From positions 1-6,444 of the forward strand of contig JAJQHT010000291.1 of assembly GCA_021199595.1 (NCBI GenBank): 6,444 nt of DNA. Direction: 5' to 3'. This DNA comes from Oscillospiraceae bacterium. GTDB lineage: Bacteria; Bacillota; Clostridia; Oscillospirales; Oscillospiraceae. The notes under the pieces were generated by a model that saw nothing but the letters and a program-made list of their open reading frames with translations, was not told the origin of the DNA and made no database searches. Shown one piece after another: positions 1 through 5,539 of this stretch (its first letter is position 1; each line of letters starts with the position of its first letter). The position numbers were made by a program, and so were the translations under genes.

Positions 1-30
1 ACCGGTACACACTGCGAACAGGAGGGAAAC

Positions 31-573
31 TCAGTTTTCCGTATAGACCCCGGCCACATCCTCAAAAGCAAATTCCTCCCGCCGGTCGAAGCCGAGCTGC
101 ACATAGAAATGCCGCTGATAGCTCCAAAGGTTTTCCAGCGTCGGCTGCTCCAGCTTGTCTGACAGGAGTATGACTCGCTCCGGCAGACGCCGGACGGCAG
201 CCTCATTCCCCTGCTCTCCGGCCAGCAGCTTCGTCTCATAGTCCCGCCGGGCCAGTTGAATTTTCGCCTTGCTGTATTCCAGCGAGGCGATTTTTTCATC
301 CGCCCGCCGCTCCGCCTCCTCCAAAAAGACTATTATTTGTTCCAGGCTCTCATACGCCAGCACCCGGCGTATCTCCCGCAGGGGCAGATCCATCTGCTGC
401 AAGGCCCGGACGGTTTTCAGACGAACAACGTCCTGCTCCGTATAATAGCGATAGCCCGTCCATTCATCCCGGCGACTGGGCCGCACCAGTCCCACGCGGT
501 CATAATGGCGCAGCGTCTCTCTGGTAACGCCCGCCAGCTTCGCGGCCTCGCCAACTGTATAAAATTCCTTCAT
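31..573 (-). CDS. MerR-family transcriptional regulator, probably truncated in its ligand-binding domain
   Basis: A DNA-binding activator/repressor of the BmrR-like branch of MerR. Seen: an N-terminal winged helix-turn-helix at about residues 4-72 (YTVGEAAKLAGVTRETLRHY, then the wing GYRYY), a dimerising helix at about 78-117, and only about 60 residues after it that look like the front of a GyrI-like effector domain. The start is the ATG at 573, preceded closely by AAGGGGG on the minus strand; a TTG start at 600 would also be in frame but has no ribosome binding site and would run through the operator. The protein is 180 residues, against roughly 250-280 for effector-domain MerR proteins. 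The frame stays open past the TGA to the window edge (reading VSLLFAVCTG), which looks like family sequence, so the stop is probably a nonsense change. Divergent from the lipoprotein gene, its likely target. The family call is sure; the ligand is unknown. Confidence 0.92.
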   Translation of the reverse strand: MKEFYTVGEAAKLAGVTRETLRHYDRVGLVRPSRRDEWTGYRYYTEQDVVRLKTVRALQQMDLPLREIRRVLAYESLEQIIVFLEEAERRADEKIASLEYSKAKIQLARRDYETKLLAGEQGNEAAVRRLPERVILLSDKLEQPTLENLWSYQRHFYVQLGFDRREEFAFEDVAGVYTEN

Positions 574-580
574 TTCCCCC

Positions 581-611
581 TTGACCTTTTTGTTACACAA
601 AGGATTATGAT
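581..611 (+). promoter_or_regulatory. MerR-type promoter of the lipoprotein gene (19-bp spacer)
   Basis: TTGACC (581-586) and TATGAT (606-611) are separated by exactly 19 bp. MerR-family targets characteristically have an over-long 19-20 bp spacer that the activator untwists. Transcription would start near 618, giving a leader of about 60 nt before the lipoprotein ATG at 680, which has AAGGAGG at 663-669. Boxes and spacing are seen; regulation by the adjacent MerR protein is inferred. Confidence 0.72.
585..603. promoter_or_regulatory. Probable MerR operator dyad
   Basis: CCTTTTTGTTACACAAAGG is a 19-bp inverted repeat centred on base 594 with eight of nine pairs matching (only 590/598 fails). 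It lies between the -35 and -10 boxes, where MerR dimers bind. It is also just upstream of the MerR ATG, so binding would reach the regulator's own leader and could give autoregulation. The dyad is seen; the binding protein is inferred from position. Confidence 0.65.
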
Positions 612-614
612 GCC

Positions 615-644
615 ATCATATCACAGGGCGGCAGAAAAAAGCAA
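615..644 (-). promoter_or_regulatory. Candidate promoter of the merR-like gene
   Basis: On the minus strand TTGCTT (644-639) is followed after 18 bp by TATGAT (620-615). Transcription would start near 608 and cross the operator before the ATG at 573. The two -10 boxes of the divergent promoters face each other inside the perfect 15-bp palindrome TATGATGCCATCATA (606-620), so polymerase cannot occupy both at once. Based on consensus match only. Confidence 0.5.
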
Positions 645-679
645 CGCCCGGAAAAGACATTCAAGGAGGAAAAAACACC

Positions 680-1339
680 ATGAAAAAAATCATCCCACTC
701 ATCCTTTGCCTTGCCGCGATTTTTACCCTTACCGGCTGCGCCGAGCAGGAGGAAACCGTTTTCCACACGCTGCAAAGCTACACCGCCGAGGGCGATGCGG
801 TCACGGAAATATCCATTGACGTACGAGACCGCTCGGTGCAGGTATCTCCCTCGCAGGACGGACAGGTGCACATCAGTTACTATGTGAGCGACCAGGAGTA
901 TTACGACATTGACCTGTCGGAGGACGGCTGCCTCACCATGACCTCCGCCAGCGACAAGAGCTGGACGGACTACATTGGCGCCAAGACGGACGCGAGCTAC
1001 CGTCTCATTCGCCTCCAGGTGCCGGACGGTCTGGAGGCCCTGACCGTCGCCACAACCACCGAGAACATCACGCTCACCTCCCTGACCGTGGCCGGGAGCG
1101 CCACACTGACCGCCAACGGCGGCGACATTCTGCTGGACACACTGGACGCTATCCATGTGACGCTAAACGCCAAAAACGGCAGCATTTCCGGCTCTCTGGC
1201 CGGAACATATGAGGAGTACGCCATCGCCTGCTCCATCAAGAAAGGGGACAGCAACCTTCCCGCTGAAAAGGAAGGCCAAAGCCGCACCCTGACCGTCAAC
1301 GGGAACAACGGGGATATAGACATAGCCTTCGCCGGATGA
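680..1339 (+). CDS. Secreted lipoprotein with DUF4097-like beta-strand repeats
   Basis: A 219-residue predicted lipoprotein. Seen: a lysine-start signal peptide (MKKIIPLILCLAAIF) ending in the lipobox LTGC, with the lipidated cysteine at residue 20, then a mature part of alternating short beta strands (for example about 105-150 and 160-215, with NGGDI, KNGSISGSLAG and NGNNGDIDIAF). This pattern is that of the DUF4097 putative-adhesin family, which folds as a right-handed beta-helix-like stack of G-D/G-S turns. Start supported by AAGGAGG ten bases before the ATG. It sits alone between a MerR-type promoter and a strong terminator, so it is a single-gene target unit anchored outside the cytoplasmic membrane. 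The family's function is not established; many such proteins are encoded next to regulators or membrane-stress genes. Strong on lipoprotein, moderate on the family. Confidence 0.9.
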   Translation: MKKIIPLILCLAAIFTLTGCAEQEETVFHTLQSYTAEGDAVTEISIDVRDRSVQVSPSQDGQVHISYYVSDQEYYDIDLSEDGCLTMTSASDKSWTDYIGAKTDASYRLIRLQVPDGLEALTVATTTENITLTSLTVAGSATLTANGGDILLDTLDAIHVTLNAKNGSISGSLAGTYEEYAIACSIKKGDSNLPAEKEGQSRTLTVNGNNGDIDIAFAG

Positions 1340-1355
1340 TAAGAAGCGGGACTGT

Positions 1356-1390
1356 ATCGCGGGAGACGGCTTTCGTCTCCCGCGATTTTT
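1356..1390 (+). terminator. Rho-independent terminator of the lipoprotein gene
   Basis: A perfect 13-bp stem (ATCGCGGGAGACG, 1356-1368, pairing with 1374-1386), a five-base loop and T5 at 1386-1390 followed by further T-rich sequence. It starts 16 bases after the lipoprotein stop and ends 13 bases before the end of the convergent minus-strand gene. The T tract favours plus-strand use; on the minus strand the hairpin is present but a good T run is missing, so it serves the ZorB-like operon less well. Confidence 0.93.
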
Positions 1391-1403
1391 GCTGTGTTTT
1401 GTT

Positions 1404-2399
1404 TTAGCCTGCGTCGTCTGTGTCGTAGCTGTCCAGCACCTCGAGGAGCTGGTCTACCATCTCCTCGTCGGAGAGGCGGAATTTTATCTCCACCCGGCGG
1501 CTGGCGTCCGCGTCCACGGTACCGTCGCTGGCGTAGATGGGGCTGCTCCAGGAGCGGCCGCTGACGGAGACCAGCTCCCGCACCACGCTGATCATATCGG
1601 AGGAGAAGATGGCCTGGTCGTCGTCCAGGCAGTAGGCGGCCACAGAGGCGGCCCGCTCCTGGCTCAGCTCAAGGTTATAGATATAGGAGCCGGAGGTATC
1701 CGTGTGGCCCTCGATGATAATTTCGGAGATATAGTCGATATACTCGTCGGACAGCACCACGTCGAAATAGGCGGGCAGGAAGGCGGCCAGGGTCGCCTTT
1801 CCCTCATCGCTCAGCTCCGAGCTGTTATAGTCGAACAGAACGCTGGAATCCAGGGTGATGGCCCCGGTCTGAGAATCCACAGAGAGGCTCAAATCGGTGT
1901 TTGCAAAGGCGCTGGACAGGGCGGCGATGATTTCCTTTTTCACGCCGATGATTTCCTCCAGCTGGGCCTGCTGGCTCGCGAGGGCGGCCTCCTGATCCTG
2001 AATCTGGGTCTCCTTGGCCTCCAGCTCCTCCTGCTGCTGGGCCAGAAGGAGCAGCGCGTCCTCCAGCTCTAGCTCCCGGGCGTTCAGCTCCTCCTGGGCC
2101 GCGTCCAGCTCCGCCTGCTGTTCATCCAGCTGAGCCTGCTGCTCGTCCAAAAGGGCCTGCTGGGCCTCGGTCAGGTCGATATAGCCCAACTTTTCGGAGA
2201 TTTCCTCCTCCAGCTCGGCCTCCCGCTGCTGAAGCTCCAGCTCGCTTGCGTCATAGGAGTTTTTCACCTGCATCAGCACGAACAGCGTGCCGCAGATGAT
2301 GAGGATGAACATCAGCAGCACTCCGGCCATCATGTCGGAATAGGACTGCCAGTAGGATACCTCCTGAAACTCCGTTGGCTTTCGGTTTCGTCTTGCCAT
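1404..2399 (-). CDS. ZorB/MotB-like motor stator protein with OmpA-type peptidoglycan-binding domain
   Basis: The second gene of a two-gene operon, 331 residues. Seen: a short cytoplasmic N-terminus, one membrane helix at about 22-43 opening with SYSDMMAGVLLMF, where Asp22 matches the proton-accepting aspartate of MotB/ZorB; a glutamine/glutamate-rich coiled coil at about 51-150; and an OmpA-like domain at about 170-309 with GHTD (231-234), the SQERA helix (246-250) and RRVEIKF (301-307), the residues that grip peptidoglycan. Known of the family: with a MotA/ZorA-type channel it forms a 5:2 ion-driven rotary unit anchored to the wall. ATG at 2399 follows AGGAGG by five bases; that site overlaps the stop of the upstream gene, so translation is coupled. 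Odd: the long coiled-coil spacer between membrane and wall domain. MotB or a generic OmpA protein is less likely given the partner. Confidence 0.88.
   Translation of the reverse strand: MARRNRKPTEFQEVSYWQSYSDMMAGVLLMFILIICGTLFVLMQVKNSYDASELELQQREAELEEEISEKLGYIDLTEAQQALLDEQQAQLDEQQAELDAAQEELNARELELEDALLLLAQQQEELEAKETQIQDQEAALASQQAQLEEIIGVKKEIIAALSSAFANTDLSLSVDSQTGAITLDSSVLFDYNSSELSDEGKATLAAFLPAYFDVVLSDEYIDYISEIIIEGHTDTSGSYIYNLELSQERAASVAAYCLDDDQAIFSSDMISVVRELVSVSGRSWSSPIYASDGTVDADASRRVEIKFRLSDEEMVDQLLEVLDSYDTDDAG
2085..2147 (-). repeat. Heptad repeat in the ZorB-like coiled coil
   Basis: Three consecutive seven-residue units, DEQQAQL, DEQQAEL and DAAQEEL (residues 85-105), correspond to imperfect 21-bp tandem repeats in the DNA. 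They form the core of the predicted coiled coil and suggest growth by unit duplication, making this stretch a likely place for length differences between strains. Confidence 0.65.
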
Positions 2400-2409
2400 A
2401 GGTACCTCC

Positions 2410-4164
2410 TCACCTGTCGATCCGGCGTTCCAGGTCGGTGTTGAAGCGGGACAGGCTCCTCTGCGTGTCGGACACGGCCTTCAAAAGCAGCTTCAGCTCC
2501 GTGTCGATGGTCTTGGCGGAGGCCTTAATGTCCCCGTCCAGGGAGTTGACGGTCTTGGGCATGGCCCGGAGGGACTGGGTCACGCTGGTCATGACGGAGG
2601 CGGTGTGATTCAGGCTGTCGTTCAGGCGGGCCAGGCTGTCGTCCATCTGGGCCAGGCTGTCGCTGACGCTACGGGACATGACCCCGTCCAAATCCCCGGC
2701 GGCCCGCTCAAGCCGCGCGGCGGCGGCGTTGATGTCCGCGGTGACGGCCCCGGCCATCTCCTGCACAGACTGGGCGGCGCCCGCCATCTGACGGCCGGCC
2801 TCCACGGTCTGCTGGGTGCCGGCGCGCTGGGCGGATTCCATCTGGTCGGCCATGCGCTCGATGGACTGGGCCACGACAAGACTCTTGTCCATACTGGCGG
2901 CGGCGGTCTGCGCGGCGGCGGACATAGAGCGCACCAGCGCGTCCTCCGTCTCGTGGTGCCGGCGGTAATCGTCCATGAAGCTCTCCATCCCCTGCACCAC
3001 CGTGGTCTGGGCGGAGGTCAGGGACTGGATGGTCTCCGTATAGGCGGCCATGGTGCGTATCATGTCCTGGCAGTACGCCTGGGTCTGAGCCAGGTCGCGG
3101 CCGGTCTTGCCGATGCTCTCGGACATGGTGCGGAAGCTGTCGATGGTGTCCTTCTCCCAGCGGGTCAAATCTTCCGTCCGGGCCTTGAGCTGGACGAAAA
3201 TACTGCCCAGGGCGGTGTTCATGTTTTCCAGGAAGTAGCGCACTACCTTGTCCATCCCGGCGCGCTGATCCTCGATGGACACGGTGACATAGTTGTTGAT
3301 GCTGTCCTGGAGCTGCTGCACCATGGGCTGCATTAGCGTGATGATGGACTCGCTCACCTGGTCGCCCACGCTGGCACCGAAGCGCTCCAGCGCGGCGTTT
3401 TGCTCCGACTGCATACGCAGCATGGCGTTTTCGGCGGCGTGCTCGTTGCTGGGGCGCACCCGCTCGGTATAGGCGTCCTGGAACTCCCGGACAGCCTGTA
3501 CGCCGCTGCGGACAAGATTTTTATAGACCAGGTTAAACAGCAGAGAATAGATAAGGCCAAAGATGGAGGTCAAAAAGGCAATCTTAATGCCCGCCATCAG
3601 CGCCTGGGTGCTGCTCTGCATCAGGTCAACGGAGGAGGCGTCGAAATTCCGCAGGCCGTAGACGAGGCCGATGAAGGTGAACAGAATGCCGAGACCGCTC
3701 ATAATGCCGCCCAGCTGGTCGCAGAAGGGCTTGTTCACCGTGTCGTATATGGTGTCCTCGCCGATGTAATCCTCAATGTCGCAGTCGGCGGTCATGGCGT
3801 TCTGGCGCTGTAGACGCTGAAGCTCCTGGAGATAGGCGGCGTAGCGCTCATCCAGGCGGCGGCAGCCGAAGGGGGCGCTGTCCCGGGTGTATCTTGTAAG
3901 GAGCGTCCGCTGCTCCTCGCCGGAGGTGCGGATGTCCCGCGTCACGGAGTCCAATGCCCAGACGGCTTTGGCCAGAGGGCGGGCGCAGGTCTCAAAGTAG
4001 ATGACGAGAAACAGCACGGCGATGGCGTCAAAGGCCATGTTGATGGCAAAATCCACCCAGCTGTCGCCGGTGTGGGTCATGAAGAACACGCCCACGGAGA
4101 TGACGAATACCAAAAGAAACAGCAGACGGCTGAGCAGGTTCCATGTCTTGATGTGTTTTCCCAT
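2410..4164 (-). CDS. ZorA-like MotA/TolQ/ExbB-family channel protein with long cytoplasmic tail
   Basis: The first gene of the operon, 584 residues. Seen: four membrane helices at about 11-30, 36-57, 147-170 and 187-213, the last two carrying the MotA/ExbB signature (LGGIMSGLGILFTFIGLVYG and AGIKIAFLTSIFGLIYSLLF) with polar Thr163 and Ser200 facing the expected ion path; a cytoplasmic loop between helices 2 and 3; and a helical tail of about 370 residues (215-584), alanine/glutamine/serine-rich and coiled-coil-like. Flagellar MotA and ExbB/TolQ lack such a tail; ZorA of Zorya has it. The tail lacks the conserved hairpin tip of chemoreceptors. The ATG at 4164 is chosen because GGGAGG lies ten bases upstream (4180-4175); an in-frame TTG at 4218 would overlap leader structure. 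The TGA stop lies ten bases before the ZorB-like ATG. Gene pair and tail support ZorA-like; an anti-phage role is inferred. Confidence 0.87.
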   Translation of the reverse strand: MGKHIKTWNLLSRLLFLLVFVISVGVFFMTHTGDSWVDFAINMAFDAIAVLFLVIYFETCARPLAKAVWALDSVTRDIRTSGEEQRTLLTRYTRDSAPFGCRRLDERYAAYLQELQRLQRQNAMTADCDIEDYIGEDTIYDTVNKPFCDQLGGIMSGLGILFTFIGLVYGLRNFDASSVDLMQSSTQALMAGIKIAFLTSIFGLIYSLLFNLVYKNLVRSGVQAVREFQDAYTERVRPSNEHAAENAMLRMQSEQNAALERFGASVGDQVSESIITLMQPMVQQLQDSINNYVTVSIEDQRAGMDKVVRYFLENMNTALGSIFVQLKARTEDLTRWEKDTIDSFRTMSESIGKTGRDLAQTQAYCQDMIRTMAAYTETIQSLTSAQTTVVQGMESFMDDYRRHHETEDALVRSMSAAAQTAAASMDKSLVVAQSIERMADQMESAQRAGTQQTVEAGRQMAGAAQSVQEMAGAVTADINAAAARLERAAGDLDGVMSRSVSDSLAQMDDSLARLNDSLNHTASVMTSVTQSLRAMPKTVNSLDGDIKASAKTIDTELKLLLKAVSDTQRSLSRFNTDLERRIDR

Positions 4165-4200
4165 TGTAATGTTTCCTCCCGTATGATGGTTGTTGCGGGG

Positions 4201-4237
4201 TGCGTCTGTTCGACGCAAAAGCGGAAAATCCGCTTTT
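4201..4237 (-). promoter_or_regulatory. Two tandem hairpins in the leader of the ZorAB-like operon
   Basis: Just downstream of the minus-strand -10 box lie a stem at 4217-4225/4229-4237 (core GCGGA/TCCGC flanked by A4/T4, three-base loop) and a stem at 4201-4206/4212-4217 (TGCGTC/GACGCA, five-base loop). The predicted transcription start (about 4233) places the first at the extreme 5' end of the mRNA, where it could protect the transcript; its short T4 tail makes attenuation possible but weak. Structure is seen, role is inferred. Confidence 0.4.
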
Positions 4238-4239
4238 TT

Positions 4240-4268
4240 ATTGTATCACATTTGGCAATGTGGTACAA
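4240..4268 (-). promoter_or_regulatory. Promoter of the ZorAB-like operon
   Basis: On the minus strand TTGTAC (4268-4263), a 17-bp spacer and TACAAT (4245-4240) preceded by TGA, an extended -10. Start expected near 4233, giving a leader of about 70 nt before the ATG at 4164. It is the mirror image of the nfo promoter. Confidence 0.62.
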
Positions 4269-4269
4269 T
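4241..4269 (+). promoter_or_regulatory. Promoter of nfo, overlapping the ZorAB-like promoter
   Basis: TTGTAT (4241-4246), a 17-bp spacer and TACAAT (4264-4269) preceded by TGG, an extended -10. Start expected near 4276, leaving a leader of about 147 nt before the nfo ATG. Its -35 box occupies the same bases as the -10 box of the opposite promoter and vice versa, within a near-palindrome at 4240-4269. The long leader means a second, closer promoter cannot be excluded, though I see none with good boxes. Confidence 0.58.
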
Positions 4270-4283
4270 GGATAATAAATATA

Positions 4284-4292
4284 GGGGGGGGG
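4284..4292 (+). repeat. G9 homopolymer in the nfo leader
   Basis: Nine consecutive G residues about eight bases after the predicted nfo transcription start. A tract of this length is prone to slippage. It is followed by CCCC at 4301-4304, so the leader could also form a small G4/C4 hairpin. Confidence 0.8.
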
Positions 4293-4422
4293 ACACGACA
4301 CCCCATTCCGCCTTTCTATGGTACGACGTAATTATGAAATCAGTATGAAATTATCATGGATTTCGTCAAAATTTCAGAGAAACCGGCGATTTATGGAAAA
4401 ATATGAAAAGTGAGGAGAGATT

Positions 4423-5265
4423 ATGTTCCGAATTGGATGTCATATATCCGCCGCCGGAGGCTATCTGGCCATGGGAAAACGGGCGGACGCGCTGGGAGGA
4501 AACACCTTTGCCTTCTTCACGAGAAATCCCAGAGGCGGGGCGGCCAAGGCCATAGACCCGGCGGACGTGGCCGCGTTTGCGGATTTCTGCCGGGAAAAGG
4601 ACATAGACCGCCTGGTGGCGCACGCGCCCTATACGCTCAATCCCTGCGCGGCCAAGGAGAACGTCCGGGAGTTTGCTCTCATGACCTTCCGGGACGATTT
4701 GCAGCGGATGGAAAATACCCCCGGCCAGTACTATAACTTCCACCCCGGCAGTCATGTGGGCCAGGGAACAGAGGTGGGCATCGAAAAGACGGCGGAGGTA
4801 CTCAACGAGGTGCTGTTTCCCGCCATGACCACCACCGTTCTGCTGGAAACCATGGCCGGAAAGGGCAGCGAGCTTGGCGGGCGCTTTGAGGAGCTGCGGG
4901 CCATCATCGACCGGGTGGAGCTGAGCGACAAGCTGGGCGTATGCCTGGATACCTGCCACATCTGGGACGGGGGCTACGACGTGGTGAACGACCTGGACGG
5001 GGTGCTGGCGGAGTTTGACCGCGTCATCGGCCTGGACAGGCTGAAGGCCGTCCATCTCAACAACAGCAAAAATACCCTGGGCGCGAAGAAGGACCGGCAC
5101 GCAAAGCTGCTGGAGGGAGTGTTCCCGCTGGAGGCCATCGCGCGCATCGTGACCCATCCCGTGCTGGAAACGCTGCCCTTCATATTGGAAACGCCGAACG
5201 AGGAGGAGGGCTACGCGGAGGAGATCGCCCTCTGCCGCCGTCTGCATGAGGGGGAGAACGCATAG
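4423..5265 (+). CDS. nfo: Endonuclease IV (AP endonuclease, deoxyribonuclease IV)
   Basis: A trinuclear-zinc enzyme of base-excision repair that cuts DNA 5' to abasic sites and cleans blocked 3' ends; cytoplasmic. The 280-residue length is normal for the family and the single TIM barrel is complete. Seen: the opening CHISAAGG, and the metal ligands in family order, His67 (AHAPY), His107 (FHPGSH), Glu142 (LET), Asp176 and His179 (CLDTCH), His211 (HLNNSKN), Asp224 and His226 (DRH) and Glu256 (ETPN), matching the nine ligands of E. coli Nfo. Start ATG at 4423 has GAGGAG five bases upstream. HLNNSKN replaces the more usual HLND-SK. It is divergent from the ZorAB-like operon across a symmetric promoter, and followed after 43 bases by a small gene. 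No sign of damage or recent transfer. Confidence 0.97.
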   Translation: MFRIGCHISAAGGYLAMGKRADALGGNTFAFFTRNPRGGAAKAIDPADVAAFADFCREKDIDRLVAHAPYTLNPCAAKENVREFALMTFRDDLQRMENTPGQYYNFHPGSHVGQGTEVGIEKTAEVLNEVLFPAMTTTVLLETMAGKGSELGGRFEELRAIIDRVELSDKLGVCLDTCHIWDGGYDVVNDLDGVLAEFDRVIGLDRLKAVHLNNSKNTLGAKKDRHAKLLEGVFPLEAIARIVTHPVLETLPFILETPNEEEGYAEEIALCRRLHEGENA

Positions 5266-5277
5266 AAAGCCCCCTGT

Positions 5278-5297
5278 CCGGCCAAACTAAGGGCCGG
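5278..5297 (+). other. Short GC-rich stem between nfo and the small gene
   Basis: CCGGCC (5278-5283) pairs with GGCCGG (5292-5297) around an eight-base loop. No T run follows, so it is not a convincing terminator. Its right arm contributes to the poor ribosome binding region of the next gene and could limit that gene's translation. Low confidence in any role. Confidence 0.3.
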
Positions 5298-5308
5298 GTG
5301 ATGAAACG

Positions 5309-5512
5309 GTGAAGCAGAATTTTGCAAACGGGGAGGGCATCCCTTTGGGCTTCGGCATGGCCCTGGCCCAAAACCCGGACGCCATGGACGTGTTTGCGGG
5401 CCTCACGGAAGCGCAGCGGCGGCAGGTGGTCGAAAAGACGGGCCGCATTCGCTCCAAAGAGGAAATGCGCTCCTATGTAGACTCCCTCGTAGACCCGGGC
5501 TGGCAGCCATAA
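5309..5512 (+). CDS. Small conserved-looking protein of unknown function (67 residues)
   Basis: I do not recognise a named family. Seen: a GTG start, a short non-helical front (NGEGIPLGFGMALAQNPDAM), then a compact helical part containing FAGLTEAQRRQVVEKT and RSKEEMRSYVDSL; no signal peptide, no membrane segment and no cysteines. The helix-turn pattern with L, V and Y spaced along charged helices resembles small cytosolic Firmicutes proteins annotated as hypothetical. The GTG start has only a weak GGG-type site about nine bases upstream; the next in-frame ATG is at residue 17, which would remove the conserved-looking front. It follows nfo by 43 bases on the same strand with no terminator between, so co-transcription is likely. 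Coding is supported by plausible amino-acid composition and operon position rather than by a known domain. Confidence 0.7.
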   Translation: MKQNFANGEGIPLGFGMALAQNPDAMDVFAGLTEAQRRQVVEKTGRIRSKEEMRSYVDSLVDPGWQP

Positions 5513-5539
5513 TCAGGAAGCTCCCGGTATCGAAGCACT

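Noticed and set aside
605..1156. Minus-strand frame of 183 codons opposite the lipoprotein
   Set aside because: The plus strand carries a signal peptide, lipobox, ribosome binding site, promoter and terminator; the minus frame has none of these.
1389..2072. Long plus-strand frame of 227 codons opposite the ZorB-like gene
   Set aside because: It is antisense to a gene with clear domains, is rich in G, L, Q and H as expected from the complement of a GC-rich coiled coil, and has no ribosome binding site.
2605..3336. Plus-strand frame of 243 codons opposite the ZorA-like tail
   Set aside because: The glycine/histidine/leucine-rich composition is that of a shadow of GC-rich helical coding sequence; no motif and no start signal.
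2410..3576. Chemoreceptor-like reading of the ZorA-like tail
   Set aside because: Heptads and methylation-like glutamine/glutamate patches are present, but the conserved hairpin tip of methyl-accepting proteins is missing.
1404..4164. Flagellar MotA/MotB
   Set aside because: The channel protein has a very long tail and lacks MotA's large flagellar-contact loop pattern, and no flagellar genes are nearby.
4366..5247. Minus-strand frame of 293 codons opposite nfo
   Set aside because: Nfo has every metal ligand in place on the plus strand; the opposite frame has no recognisable domain.
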